Below, in pieces: positions 39,817-48,001 of a stretch of DNA of 64,000 bases. The position numbers and the translations under genes are program-made. The notes below the pieces were generated by a model. The model was given only the letters and a program-made list of their open reading frames with translations, was not told where the DNA came from and made no database searches. Origin of the DNA: Fibrobacteria bacterium (lineage in GTDB: Bacteria > Fibrobacterota > Fibrobacteria > UBA5070); the NCBI GenBank assembly GCA_020633825.1, contig JACKCV010000001.1, positions 931,001 through 995,000 on the forward strand, in the 5' to 3' direction. The number at the start of each line of letters is the position of its first letter. Position 1 is the first letter of the stretch.

Positions 39817-41058
39817 TCAGAAATTGATCACGGGCATGAAGTACAGGTAGTAGGAGGGGGCATCCTTGGCGTCCGCCGAGGCGAGGCCGGAAGTCCCCAT
39901 CATGGAGGCGCCATCGCCGGGCAGGAAGGCCGCGGCGCCGAAGACGATGTTCGCCTTGGGGAAGGTCTTGAGGTGGAATTCGAGATCCAGCTCCTGGCCG
40001 TAGGCGTCGATCGACTTCCCGGCGGCGTCTTCGCTCTGCTGGGGCATGAAGTGGTGCACCTGGGGCTTGAAGACGCCGACCTTGCCGACGGGGATGTCCG
40101 CGTCGAGCCGCAGGTCGACCACGCCGTAGGTGGGGTTGCCGAGGAAGTAATCCATCCAGCCGTAGTAGGCGTGCCCGAAGTACCAGGAAGGGGTGTACCT
40201 GGTGATGTCATCGCCCTTGGACTCGCCGGACATGGCATCGAGCCCCAAGGAGACCTTCGCGGCGGGAAGGGCGGCGCTGACGCGGGTGGCCGTCTGGAAC
40301 GCCATCACCGAGCTGGTCCCGATCTCGCCCATCTGCAGCAGCTCCTCGTGTTCCCAGCCGAAGATTCCCGCCTTGCCCGAGATCTTCAGGTCGAGCGTGG
40401 TCACGTCCTTCAGCGAAACACCTGTGGAATTGGAGGATTTGTCGTAGAAGATGCCGCCGTCCACCTGGAGCTTCCCTTCCAGGAAGGAAGGGGAGGAGAC
40501 GTAGAGCCCCGTCAACCACTGGCCCTGGTCGGCCTTGCCGGAATCGCTCACCACGAAGCCGAGTCCCGTGGCGTTCCACCCGCCCGCGTCGAGATTCAGC
40601 GCCGCACCGTCGAAGCGGCGGGCGAGCGGATGCCATTCCAGTGTGGACAGGAAGCGTCCGGACCCGAGGGACATCCCCATGCGGCCGAAGGCGAATTTCA
40701 GCGAGCTGGTGCTGTCGGGGGTGGGAAGGGACAGCGAGGCCCAGGCCTGGGAGAGATCGATGTTGGCGGCGTTGGAGATGGAGCTGTGCTCCGACCCCAG
40801 GACCCTGGAGTCCTGGAATTCGATTTTGCCCAGGGTGAGGGGGGACGGGCTGGCCGCATAGGAAACCCTGGAGCGCAATCCGTTGGCGGTGGTCGAATGG
40901 GCCGCCTCCGCCATGGACTTGTGGAGGACTTCGCTGCGCAGGCGGATCTGGCCCGAAACCCCGTTGGCCGAGGCTCCGAAGGGGGAGTCGGAGGGGGGGG
41001 TGGCGATGGCGGCCGTGGTCAGGCCTGCCAGAAGGAGGCTGCTCTTGCGATGGTTCAT
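39817..41058 (-). CDS. Putative outer-membrane channel (alginate-export-like barrel)
   Basis: A 413-residue exported protein (signal MNHRKSSLLLAGLTTAAIA) rich in alternating beta-strands and ending in Phe (YYLYFMPVINF), as beta-barrels do. Strand landmarks resemble alginate-export/porin families: SGQIRLRSEVLHKSM, GKIEFQDSRVLGSEH, LKFAFGRMGMSLGSGRFLSTLEWHPLARRFDGAALNL in pieces, and DLRLDADIPVGKVGVFKPQVHHFMP. Its place inside the nitrate island suggests a nitrate or anion channel; specificity is inferred. It has its own promoter region and terminator, so it can be regulated apart from nrtABCD. Confidence 0.75.
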   Translation of the reverse strand: MNHRKSSLLLAGLTTAAIATPPSDSPFGASANGVSGQIRLRSEVLHKSMAEAAHSTTANGLRSRVSYAASPSPLTLGKIEFQDSRVLGSEHSSISNAANIDLSQAWASLSLPTPDSTSSLKFAFGRMGMSLGSGRFLSTLEWHPLARRFDGAALNLDAGGWNATGLGFVVSDSGKADQGQWLTGLYVSSPSFLEGKLQVDGGIFYDKSSNSTGVSLKDVTTLDLKISGKAGIFGWEHEELLQMGEIGTSSVMAFQTATRVSAALPAAKVSLGLDAMSGESKGDDITRYTPSWYFGHAYYGWMDYFLGNPTYGVVDLRLDADIPVGKVGVFKPQVHHFMPQQSEDAAGKSIDAYGQELDLEFHLKTFPKANIVFGAAAFLPGDGASMMGTSGLASADAKDAPSYYLYFMPVINF

Positions 41059-41159
41059 GGTGGACTCCGTGGTTCGAATCTGTTGGGCCGAGGTGCTCTC
41101 CCGGAGAGGATGCCGATCGGCAGGGGTTGGATCATCGAAGTGGGTTCAGGGAGCAAGGC

Positions 41160-41175
41160 GCCCGACGAGTCGGGC
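41160..41175 (-). promoter_or_regulatory. Leader hairpin of the channel transcript
   Basis: GCCCGACGAGTCGGGC has perfect 7-bp arms around GA. It would start three or four bases after the predicted transcription start (about 41178). Confidence 0.4.
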
Positions 41176-41184
41176 ATGGTTCGA

Positions 41185-41221
41185 ATTATAAGCAAACAGC
41201 GGTATTTAATTCCTTATAAGG
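41185..41221 (-). promoter_or_regulatory. AT-rich promoter of the channel gene with a 10-bp palindrome
   Basis: On the minus strand TATAAT (41190-41185) has no good -35, but a perfect palindrome CCTTATAAGG (41212-41221) lies 21 bases upstream, where an activator or alternative sigma factor could bind. The patch is markedly AT-rich against a GC-rich background. Confidence 0.45.
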
Positions 41222-41290
41222 TTTCGGGGCCCACCCCGGTCGGGAGCGGACGCACCTGGAACCGGGTCGGTGGCGATCCCGAGTCGTGAC

Positions 41291-41308
41291 CCCGTCCCGA
41301 GGGACGGG
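41291..41308 (-). terminator. Hairpin after the nas operon
   Basis: CCCGTCCC and GGGACGGG form an 8-bp stem with a GA loop, 46 bases beyond the stop of the last nas gene on the minus strand. No U-tract follows; a terminator or processing site is inferred. Confidence 0.45.
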
Positions 41309-41353
41309 TTCGAGCCGCGCCTCCCGCGGATCCCCGGCGTGGTGCACGGCCCG

Positions 41354-42364
41354 TCATGCCGCGGCGGCTTCGCAGGCGAAGGCTCGATCGTGGAAGGATT
41401 CCAGGCAGACTTCGCCGAGGTCGGACTCCAGGGCGGAAGGGGGGAGGTGGCCCCACCACACCAATCGCTCCAGGATCCCGAGGAATCCTTCCCGGCGTGG
41501 CTTGTTCATCCCCGTGAACCTGAGGAAACCTTCGCTTTCGATCTCGCGGCGCCATCCGGCGTCGAGGCGTCGGGAAAGAGCCGAACGAAGCAATCCCTGC
41601 TGGGTGTTGACGAAGAACTTCCCCGCCAGGATCCGCGAGGCTTCCTCGTGGTTCTCCTCGCGCGAGACCCAGGCGGAGGCTCCCTCCAGGGCTCGCAGAA
41701 CGGCCATGTGGGCATCCGGATCCCGCTTGTGCCAGGCCTGCCGCACCGCCAGGACCTTTTCCGGCAGATCGGGAAGGACGCTGTCGCCCAAAACGGCGAT
41801 CCCGCCGAGTTTGGAGCCGGTCGCCCTCTGGTTCCAGGGCTCCCCGGAACAGAAACCGTCGATCAGTCCCTCCCGAAGCCGGCGGACCATCTCCGGGGGC
41901 GGGCAGACGATCAATTCGACCCTCCTGCCGATTTCGAGCCCCGAACGGGCGAGCCATTCCCGGATGGTCAACTCCTGGGTGGATCTGGGGAGCACGATTC
42001 CGATGCGGAGGATGCGGGATGGATCCCGGTCCAGCCAAGCCGAAAGGGCCTCGGGTGTCGTGGCCTCCGCCCGGAAGAGGGCGTTGGAAAGGGTGATGGC
42101 GTTGCCGCAGGTGGACATCGTCCAAGCCGTGCACAGGGGGGCTTCGATGCCGGGAGCACCGGCCGCGGCCAGCACGGGAAGCGTCGACAACATGTGGGCG
42201 CCGTCCACCGCCCCCTCCTGCAGCTTCTGCAGCAGCAGGGGCCAAGCCTGGATCTTCCGAAGCTCCACCTCGAGGCCTTCCCGGGCGAAGAAGCCCTTTT
42301 CCTGCGCCACCACGAGAGGGGCGCAATCGGCGAGGGGAACGAATCCCAATCGGACACGTGTCAT
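41354..42364 (-). CDS. nasS: NasS-like nitrate-binding protein without signal peptide
   Basis: A 336-residue NrtA-family protein starting MTRVRLGFVPLADCAPLVVAQEKGFFAREGLEV, with DGAHMLSTLPVLAAAGAPG, GNAITLSNAL, QELTIREWLARSG, DGFCSGEPWNQRA and GILERLVWWGHLPP. It has no signal peptide or lipobox, so it is cytosolic like NasS, which in other bacteria senses nitrate and controls the antiterminator NasT. No nasT gene is in the window. It is close to the N-terminal domain of the fusion at 33966. Its start overlaps the nasA stop (ATGA), so its level is tied to the reductase. Confidence 0.85.
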   Translation of the reverse strand: MTRVRLGFVPLADCAPLVVAQEKGFFAREGLEVELRKIQAWPLLLQKLQEGAVDGAHMLSTLPVLAAAGAPGIEAPLCTAWTMSTCGNAITLSNALFRAEATTPEALSAWLDRDPSRILRIGIVLPRSTQELTIREWLARSGLEIGRRVELIVCPPPEMVRRLREGLIDGFCSGEPWNQRATGSKLGGIAVLGDSVLPDLPEKVLAVRQAWHKRDPDAHMAVLRALEGASAWVSREENHEEASRILAGKFFVNTQQGLLRSALSRRLDAGWRREIESEGFLRFTGMNKPRREGFLGILERLVWWGHLPPSALESDLGEVCLESFHDRAFACEAAAA

Positions 42365-44613
42365 GGGAGGACCTCCATTCGGACCGCGGCGTGCTTGTAC
42401 GAAGGTTCGCGGCTGTACGGATCGAAACTGGGGAAGGTGAGTCGGTTCACCTCCCGATGGTGCATGGGGAGGAAGATCGTGCCCGGACGGACGTTCGGGG
42501 AAGTCATGGCCTCCGCGCGCAGGCTCCCCCTGCGGGAGGAGACCAGGATCGCGTCCCCGGGTCGGATTCCCCGAGTCCGGGCATCCGAGGGGTGGATCTC
42601 GGCCAGAAGCCGGCCCGGTGCGAGTGTGCGCAGGAGCGCGGACTTGGAGGTCCGGGTCCCGGTGTGCCATTCCGCGCTGGAGCCTCGTCCCGTCAGGAGG
42701 ACCAGGTCGAACTCCGCGTCGGTGGGTTCCTCCGGGGGGCGCGGTGGATCGAAGAGCAGTCGGGCCTTGCCGTCGGGCGTGAAGAATCGGCCGTCGGAGA
42801 AGAGGCGTCGGTGCCCCTCGTCCCCTCGAAGCAGGTTGCGCAGTTCCTCCGGTGCGCCCGGGCGGACGGAATGGTCCGGTCCGGCGGGGCGCGCGCCCTC
42901 CGGGAAGGGCCATTGGATCCCGCCGGCGACATCGATGTGGCGGTAGTCCCGGATGCCCGTGAAGTCGTGCGGGCGATCGCGGGAAAGGTCGCGCATCAAG
43001 CCGAAGGCCGATTCGGGATTCGCGAAGCGGGGGAAGAGGTCCGCGCATCCCCAGGCCGCGGCCAGGAGACGGAAGATGTCGAAATCCGGAAGGGCCAGGC
43101 CGGGCGGGCGTCGCACCTTCTTGGTGAGGCCGATCCTGCGCTCGGAATTGATCTGGGTGCCCTCCTTCTCGCCCCACCCTGCCGCGGGAAGGTAGAGGTC
43201 GGCCTGCAGCGCGGTCTCCGTGGAGTGGTACATGTCCTGGACGACGAGGAACTCCAGGTTCTCGCGGGCTCGCACGAACGCGTCCTGTCCGATCCAGGTG
43301 TGCTCGGGATTGGTGGCGACCACCCAAAGCGCCTTGATCCCGCCTTCGGCAGCCCGATCGAGGATCTGGTCGTAGGCGAGTCCGGCCGTGCCGGGGATGC
43401 GATCCTCGGGGATCCCCATGATGCGCGAGACCTGGGCGCGATGCTCGGGATTGGCGAAGTCGCGACCGCCGGGAAGCGAGGTGGTCATCGAGTACAGGCG
43501 GGAACCCATGGCGTTGGCCTGGCCCGTGATGGAATTGGGGCCTGTTCCCGGTTTCCCGATGTTGCCCGTGACCAGGCAGATGTCGATCAGGGCCTGGGCG
43601 GTCCGGACCGCTTCGTGCGACTGGTTGACCCCCATGGTCCACCAGATGCTGACCCGCCGTCCGGGGCGGAAGGATTCGACGAGGGATTCCAGCTGACCGG
43701 CTTCGAGCCCCGTGTCCTGCAGGCAACGCGCATCGTCGAATTCCTCGAGGAACACCGACAATTCCTGAAACCCCGTGGTGTGCGAATCCACGAATTCTCG
43801 GTCCACCCATCCGCGTTCGACGATCTTGCGAAGCACCGTGTACCACAGGACGAGGTCGGATTTGGGGGCCAAGGGGACGTGGAGGGAGGAGGCCTGGGCC
43901 GTTTCCGTCCGACGTGGATCCACGACGACGATCTTCGGGGACCGCACGTTCATCATCACCCGCTCCCAGAGGATGGGATGGGCGATGCAGGGATTCGCCC
44001 CGACGAACACCAGGACGTCGGATTCCTCGAAATCGTCGTAGCTGAAGGGCGGCGCGTCGAACCCGAAGCTCTGCTTGTAGGCCACATGCGCGGTGGCCAT
44101 GCACTGGCGGGTGTTGGAGTCGGCGTGCAGGAACCCGAATCCGAGCTTCCACAGGGCCCCCAGGAAGAACATCTCCTCGGTCGGAATCTGTCCCGTGCTG
44201 AGGAACGCCGCGGATTCGGGGCCGTGGAGGTCGCGGATCCCCTTCAGGCGGGAGACCATGATCGCCAGCGCGTCCTCCCACGAGATCGGACGCCGCTCCC
44301 CGGTGAGTCGGTCCCGCAGCAGGGGAGTGGTCCCCCGGTCCGGGGCGTCCAGGACGGCCAGGGCTTCCCATCCCTTCGGGCAGGCCATCCCGAGGTTCAC
44401 CGGGTAGGATGGATCGGGAGTCAGTTCCACCGGCGACCGGCCGCCGAGGTGGACGTTCAATCCGCATCCGGTGGAGCAGTAGCCGCAAACGGACGTGGTG
44501 GTGGCGCGAGGGGGGGTGGTGCCGGGAACCTGTCCCAGTCCGAAATTCCCCTGGAGCCGATGCAGGGACCGGGTGAGGGGGCCGTCGAAGGATCGGATGA
44601 AGTTGGGAATCAT
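42361..44613 (-). CDS. nasA: Assimilatory nitrate reductase catalytic subunit NasA
   Basis: A 750-residue molybdenum enzyme reducing nitrate to nitrite. The N-terminal [4Fe-4S] ligands are Cys43, Cys46, Cys50 and Cys78 (VCGYCSTGCGLNV, GMACPKGWEAL). The molybdenum ligand is Cys171 in DSNTRQCMATAHVAY. Bis-MGD-binding motifs include WWTMGVNQSHEAVRTAQ and GKPGTGPNSITGQANAMG. There is no Tat signal, as expected for a cytoplasmic enzyme, and no C-terminal [2Fe-2S] extension as in some NasA. Its start overlaps the upstream Fe-S/anchor gene by ATGA; electrons probably come from that subunit. Confidence 0.95.
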   Translation of the reverse strand: MIPNFIRSFDGPLTRSLHRLQGNFGLGQVPGTTPPRATTTSVCGYCSTGCGLNVHLGGRSPVELTPDPSYPVNLGMACPKGWEALAVLDAPDRGTTPLLRDRLTGERRPISWEDALAIMVSRLKGIRDLHGPESAAFLSTGQIPTEEMFFLGALWKLGFGFLHADSNTRQCMATAHVAYKQSFGFDAPPFSYDDFEESDVLVFVGANPCIAHPILWERVMMNVRSPKIVVVDPRRTETAQASSLHVPLAPKSDLVLWYTVLRKIVERGWVDREFVDSHTTGFQELSVFLEEFDDARCLQDTGLEAGQLESLVESFRPGRRVSIWWTMGVNQSHEAVRTAQALIDICLVTGNIGKPGTGPNSITGQANAMGSRLYSMTTSLPGGRDFANPEHRAQVSRIMGIPEDRIPGTAGLAYDQILDRAAEGGIKALWVVATNPEHTWIGQDAFVRARENLEFLVVQDMYHSTETALQADLYLPAAGWGEKEGTQINSERRIGLTKKVRRPPGLALPDFDIFRLLAAAWGCADLFPRFANPESAFGLMRDLSRDRPHDFTGIRDYRHIDVAGGIQWPFPEGARPAGPDHSVRPGAPEELRNLLRGDEGHRRLFSDGRFFTPDGKARLLFDPPRPPEEPTDAEFDLVLLTGRGSSAEWHTGTRTSKSALLRTLAPGRLLAEIHPSDARTRGIRPGDAILVSSRRGSLRAEAMTSPNVRPGTIFLPMHHREVNRLTFPSFDPYSREPSYKHAAVRMEVLP

Positions 44614-46199
44614 CTGCCGATCCCTCCCGGCATCCGCGTCGCCGGGCACGCGCGGAAGAAGAGGAGGCGTTCGGCGAGGTCGGAGGCCAGTCGGAGCGCG
44701 ACCGCTCCCGCGAAGAGGACCGGCGATGCCAGGACGGTCCCCAGGGCGGCGAGGGCCACGGCGGCGACGAACAACAGGAATTGACCTCGCGCGTGGCTCG
44801 ACAGGGGGCCGGCGAGGAGGATCGCCTGCGTGCGCAATGCCTGGACGGGCGATTCCAGCCTGCGGCGGTCGGACAGCACGAGCAGGCCCTTGGCGAGACC
44901 CGAGGCCACGCTCAGGATGCCGAACAACCGGATGTCCGGTCCTCCCAGGGAAGCGAGGACCACGGATCCGCCTCCGATCACGGTGAGTCCGAACCGGATG
45001 GCGGTGGCGGGGCGCGACCATGCGGCTCTCGGGGTGGCGATGTAGAGCATGGCCGAGCACACGACACCGATCGACATCATGGCGGTGGCGGCGGCGGCGG
45101 CGCCCTCCCGGGGGAACCAGGGGAGGAGCCACGCCGGAACCAGGGCCGCAAGCGCCAGGGGGACGGCGTTGCCGAAGGCCAGGACCTCCCGGGAGAACCA
45201 GGAGCGTCTCCATCCCAGGAAGGCCTTCCACGCGCGTTCCGGACGCCCCAGATGCGCCGAGCCGATCACCAGACCAGAAACCAGGAGGGCGAGGCCGATG
45301 GGACGCGTCCAGGGGTGCGCCGGGCTCGGAGCCATCGACCACACCGTGGAGAACAGCCACAAGCCGGTGGCCCACTGCGTGAGCACCAGGAGAACCGCCA
45401 AGGGAGCGTGGGCGTGCTCCGGCTTGGGGGAATCGAGATGCGCGGGACGGATGCCCTCCGGGATCGAACCGAGATAGCGGGTCTGGGGCATGGTGGATTC
45501 GGGGGGCACGATCCCAGGCAGGGCCGTTCCTCGGGAGGGTTCCGTGCGGACCTCCTGGCGGGAAACGGTGCGGATCCGGATCGCCTGGGAGGGGCAGGCC
45601 TGGACGCAGGCAGGCGCCTCTCCGGCCGAAAGGCGGGAACGGCACATGTCGCATTTGCGCACGATGCCCAGGCGCTCGTTCCACTTCGGGGCGTCGTAGG
45701 GACATGTCCACAGGCAGTACTGGCAGCCCATGCATTGGTCGTCCAGATGATGGACGATTCCCGTCTTCGCGTCCTTCTCGTAGGCGAGGGTGGGGCAGCC
45801 CGCGGCGCATCCAGGGTCCTCGCAGTGGTGGCAACTGGAGGTCACGGTGACCTGGGCGGCCCGGTCGTCGCCCAGGAGAGTGCCGACGGTCCGCCAACTT
45901 TCGGTCTCGTCGAGGCCGTTGAGGGTGTGGCAGGCGACGACGCAGGCCTTGCAGGAACTGCACCGGTCGAGGTCGACCTCGAAGGCGTACTGCTCGTCGG
46001 GCTCGGGAGGCGTCGCGGGGAGGAGTTCGCGGTAGAGGGGTTCCAGCGCGGGGGTCTCCGATCGGGAGTGCCACTGCGAGAACCGCTCGACCGCGGTGAG
46101 GTCGTCCTGCCGGGAGAGGGTCGACCGGATTTCCTCGGCCACCGCGGGGTCGAGGTCCTCCAGGGTCGCCTTCCGGCGTTGCAGGGTGGAGGTGGACAT
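44610..46199 (-). CDS. Fusion of four-cluster ferredoxin and DmsC-like membrane anchor
   Basis: A 529-residue electron-transfer protein. Residues of about 70-215 form a DmsB-type ferredoxin: CSSCKACVVAC, CHHCEDPGCAAGC, CMGCQYCLWTCPYD, CDMCRSRLSAGEAPACVQACP. Residues of about 265-520 contain eight or so hydrophobic segments like the DmsC quinol-oxidising anchor (LLVLTQWATGLWLF, LALLVSGLVIGSAHLGRP). The fusion should pass electrons from the quinone pool to NasA on the cytoplasmic side. The start ATG shares one base with the preceding stop (TGATG). Joining an assimilatory reductase to a respiratory-style anchor differs from the usual NAD(P)H- or ferredoxin-linked systems. Confidence 0.88.
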   Translation of the reverse strand: MSTSTLQRRKATLEDLDPAVAEEIRSTLSRQDDLTAVERFSQWHSRSETPALEPLYRELLPATPPEPDEQYAFEVDLDRCSSCKACVVACHTLNGLDETESWRTVGTLLGDDRAAQVTVTSSCHHCEDPGCAAGCPTLAYEKDAKTGIVHHLDDQCMGCQYCLWTCPYDAPKWNERLGIVRKCDMCRSRLSAGEAPACVQACPSQAIRIRTVSRQEVRTEPSRGTALPGIVPPESTMPQTRYLGSIPEGIRPAHLDSPKPEHAHAPLAVLLVLTQWATGLWLFSTVWSMAPSPAHPWTRPIGLALLVSGLVIGSAHLGRPERAWKAFLGWRRSWFSREVLAFGNAVPLALAALVPAWLLPWFPREGAAAAATAMMSIGVVCSAMLYIATPRAAWSRPATAIRFGLTVIGGGSVVLASLGGPDIRLFGILSVASGLAKGLLVLSDRRRLESPVQALRTQAILLAGPLSSHARGQFLLFVAAVALAALGTVLASPVLFAGAVALRLASDLAERLLFFRACPATRMPGGIGR

Positions 46200-47989
46200 C
46201 AGTACACATCCCTGAGGTACCGCTTGTCGGCGGCCATGGCCTGGACCCAGGCGACGGCCTCCTCGTGGGATTTCCCCCCACCGATGCGGATCACGTCCAC
46301 CAGGGCGGCGTCGACGTCCTTGGCCATGCGCTTGGCGTCGCCGCACACGCAGAACACCGCGCCGCCATCGAGCCAGGACCAGAGCTCCCGCGCCCGTTCG
46401 CGCATGCGGGTCTGGACGTAGATCTTCTCCTCCTGATCCCGGCTGAAGGCCAGGTCGAGCTGGTGCAGGACCCCGCGGCCCCGGAAATCCAGGATCTCGT
46501 CCCGGTAGAGGAAGTCCTGCTGCTCCCGCTGGTCGCCGAAGAACAACCAGTTGCGACCCGTCGCTCCGGAAGCGGCCCGTTCGTGGAGGAATCCCCGGAA
46601 GGGGGCGATTCCCGTCCCCGGTCCGCACATGATCAGGTCCCGGGACGGGTCCTGGGGCGGATGGAAATGGGAGGAGGGCTGGACGAAGACGTTCACCGGA
46701 AGTCCGAGGGGAACCCGCGAGGCCAGGAAGCTGCTGGCGGCTCCCAGACGCAGACGGTCTCCCAGGCGGGTCTTCTGGATCCCGACCGTGAGATGGACCT
46801 CCCCAGGATGCGCCAACGGGGAGCTGGAGATGGAGTAGAGTCGCGGGGAGAGCTTGCGCAGGGCGTCCACGAGCGACTGCGGCTCGAGCCGGGCGGTCGG
46901 GAAGGCGCGCAGGATGTCCAGGACGTCGGATTCGCCCAGCAGCTGTTCGCGTTCCTCCGCTCCCTCTTCCGAGAGCAGGTGGCGGATGCGTCGCCGATCC
47001 CCCTGCGCCGGGGAGGAATCGGCCAGGAAGGAAAGGATCTCGGGGATGGGCCGGTTGAGGTCCATGCGCGACAGCAACGCCGCGCGGAAAGACATTTCCT
47101 GTCCATCAGCAAGCCGGACCGGCTCGCGGCCCGAGGCGTTGCAGGCCAGGACGAGGCTGTCGACGAGCTCGAAATGGTTCACCGGCCACACGCCCAGCGC
47201 GTCGCCGGCCTTGTAGGTCAGGCCGGATCCCGCCAGGGAGAGCGCGATGTGCCGCGTGTCCTTGGCGGATTCGCGGGCGTTGAGGCGTCGGTTCTCCACC
47301 AGCGGAGCCGGGAAGGGGTTGGACTTGCTCCAGCCGGTCTTGACGGGATCCTTTTCCGACGATCCGCCGGCGGGGGCCGCACCTGCTCCGAGGGCGGATG
47401 CGAGCGATTCGCGCCACGAGGCGGAGGCGCTCTCGTAGTCGGTGTCGAGGAGCGCGGCATCGAGGAGCCTCGCGGCTCCGATCGCGTCCATGCGTTCGTC
47501 GATGCGGCGGGCCGCCGCACAGAATCTGGCGTAGTTCCGGTCGCCCAGTCCCAGCACCGCGAACCGGAGATGGGACAGCACGAGGGCGTCGTCGGTCGAA
47601 AGCCAATTCCAGAAGGCGACCCCGTTGTCGGGCATGTCGCCGTCCCCCCAGGTGGAGGTGGCGAACACCACGTGGGTCTCGGCCTTCCAGTCGACCTCCG
47701 CGTGGCGTTCCATGGGAAGGACCTCCGGCCCCCAGACGTGGCCGTCGCCGGCATCGGCGCCGCGCAACCTCTCCCCCAGGGCGAAGGCGAGGCTTTCGGC
47801 GTTCCCGGACTGCGAGGCGTAGAGGATCCTCAGGGAGCGGGTCGGGACGGAGCTGGCGGGAGTGGTGGGACCTTCCGGTCGAGCGGCGGAGAGGTTCCCG
47901 GCGCTGAAGATGCCTGCCAGGTAGCCGTTCAGCCATCCGCGCTGCTCGGTGGTGAAAGGGGCGGTTTCGGGAAGGATGGGAGCGTTCAT
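46199..47989 (-). CDS. CysJ-like NADPH flavoprotein reductase
   Basis: A 596-residue diflavin reductase like the sulfite reductase alpha subunit. Domains: flavodoxin/FMN at about 50-200 (LRILYASQSGNAESLA, FATSTWGDGDMP, FAVLGLGDRNYARFC), FAD domain at about 220-440 (RLNARESAKDTRHIALSL, SPRLYSISSSPLAHPGEVHLTV), and NADPH domain to the C-terminus (IMCGPGTGIAPFRGFL, WLFFGDQREQQDFLYRDE, VFCVCGDAKRMAKDVDAAL, ending RYLRDVY). It sits between nirA and the nitrate reductase genes, so nitrite reduction is the likely sink for NADPH electrons. A sulfite role is possible because NirA and CysI are related. It follows nirA by 12 bases. Confidence 0.9.
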   Translation of the reverse strand: MNAPILPETAPFTTEQRGWLNGYLAGIFSAGNLSAARPEGPTTPASSVPTRSLRILYASQSGNAESLAFALGERLRGADAGDGHVWGPEVLPMERHAEVDWKAETHVVFATSTWGDGDMPDNGVAFWNWLSTDDALVLSHLRFAVLGLGDRNYARFCAAARRIDERMDAIGAARLLDAALLDTDYESASASWRESLASALGAGAAPAGGSSEKDPVKTGWSKSNPFPAPLVENRRLNARESAKDTRHIALSLAGSGLTYKAGDALGVWPVNHFELVDSLVLACNASGREPVRLADGQEMSFRAALLSRMDLNRPIPEILSFLADSSPAQGDRRRIRHLLSEEGAEEREQLLGESDVLDILRAFPTARLEPQSLVDALRKLSPRLYSISSSPLAHPGEVHLTVGIQKTRLGDRLRLGAASSFLASRVPLGLPVNVFVQPSSHFHPPQDPSRDLIMCGPGTGIAPFRGFLHERAASGATGRNWLFFGDQREQQDFLYRDEILDFRGRGVLHQLDLAFSRDQEEKIYVQTRMRERARELWSWLDGGAVFCVCGDAKRMAKDVDAALVDVIRIGGGKSHEEAVAWVQAMAADKRYLRDVY

Positions 47990-48001
47990 GGGGATGGGTC
48001 C

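Larger units (their letters stand above)
41059..41353. other. 295-bp region upstream of the channel gene
   Basis: No gene. It holds the channel promoter (41185-41221), the leader hairpin (41160-41175) and a separate hairpin (41291-41308) near the end of the nas operon. The channel leader would be about 120 bases, long enough for post-transcriptional control. Confidence 0.5.
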
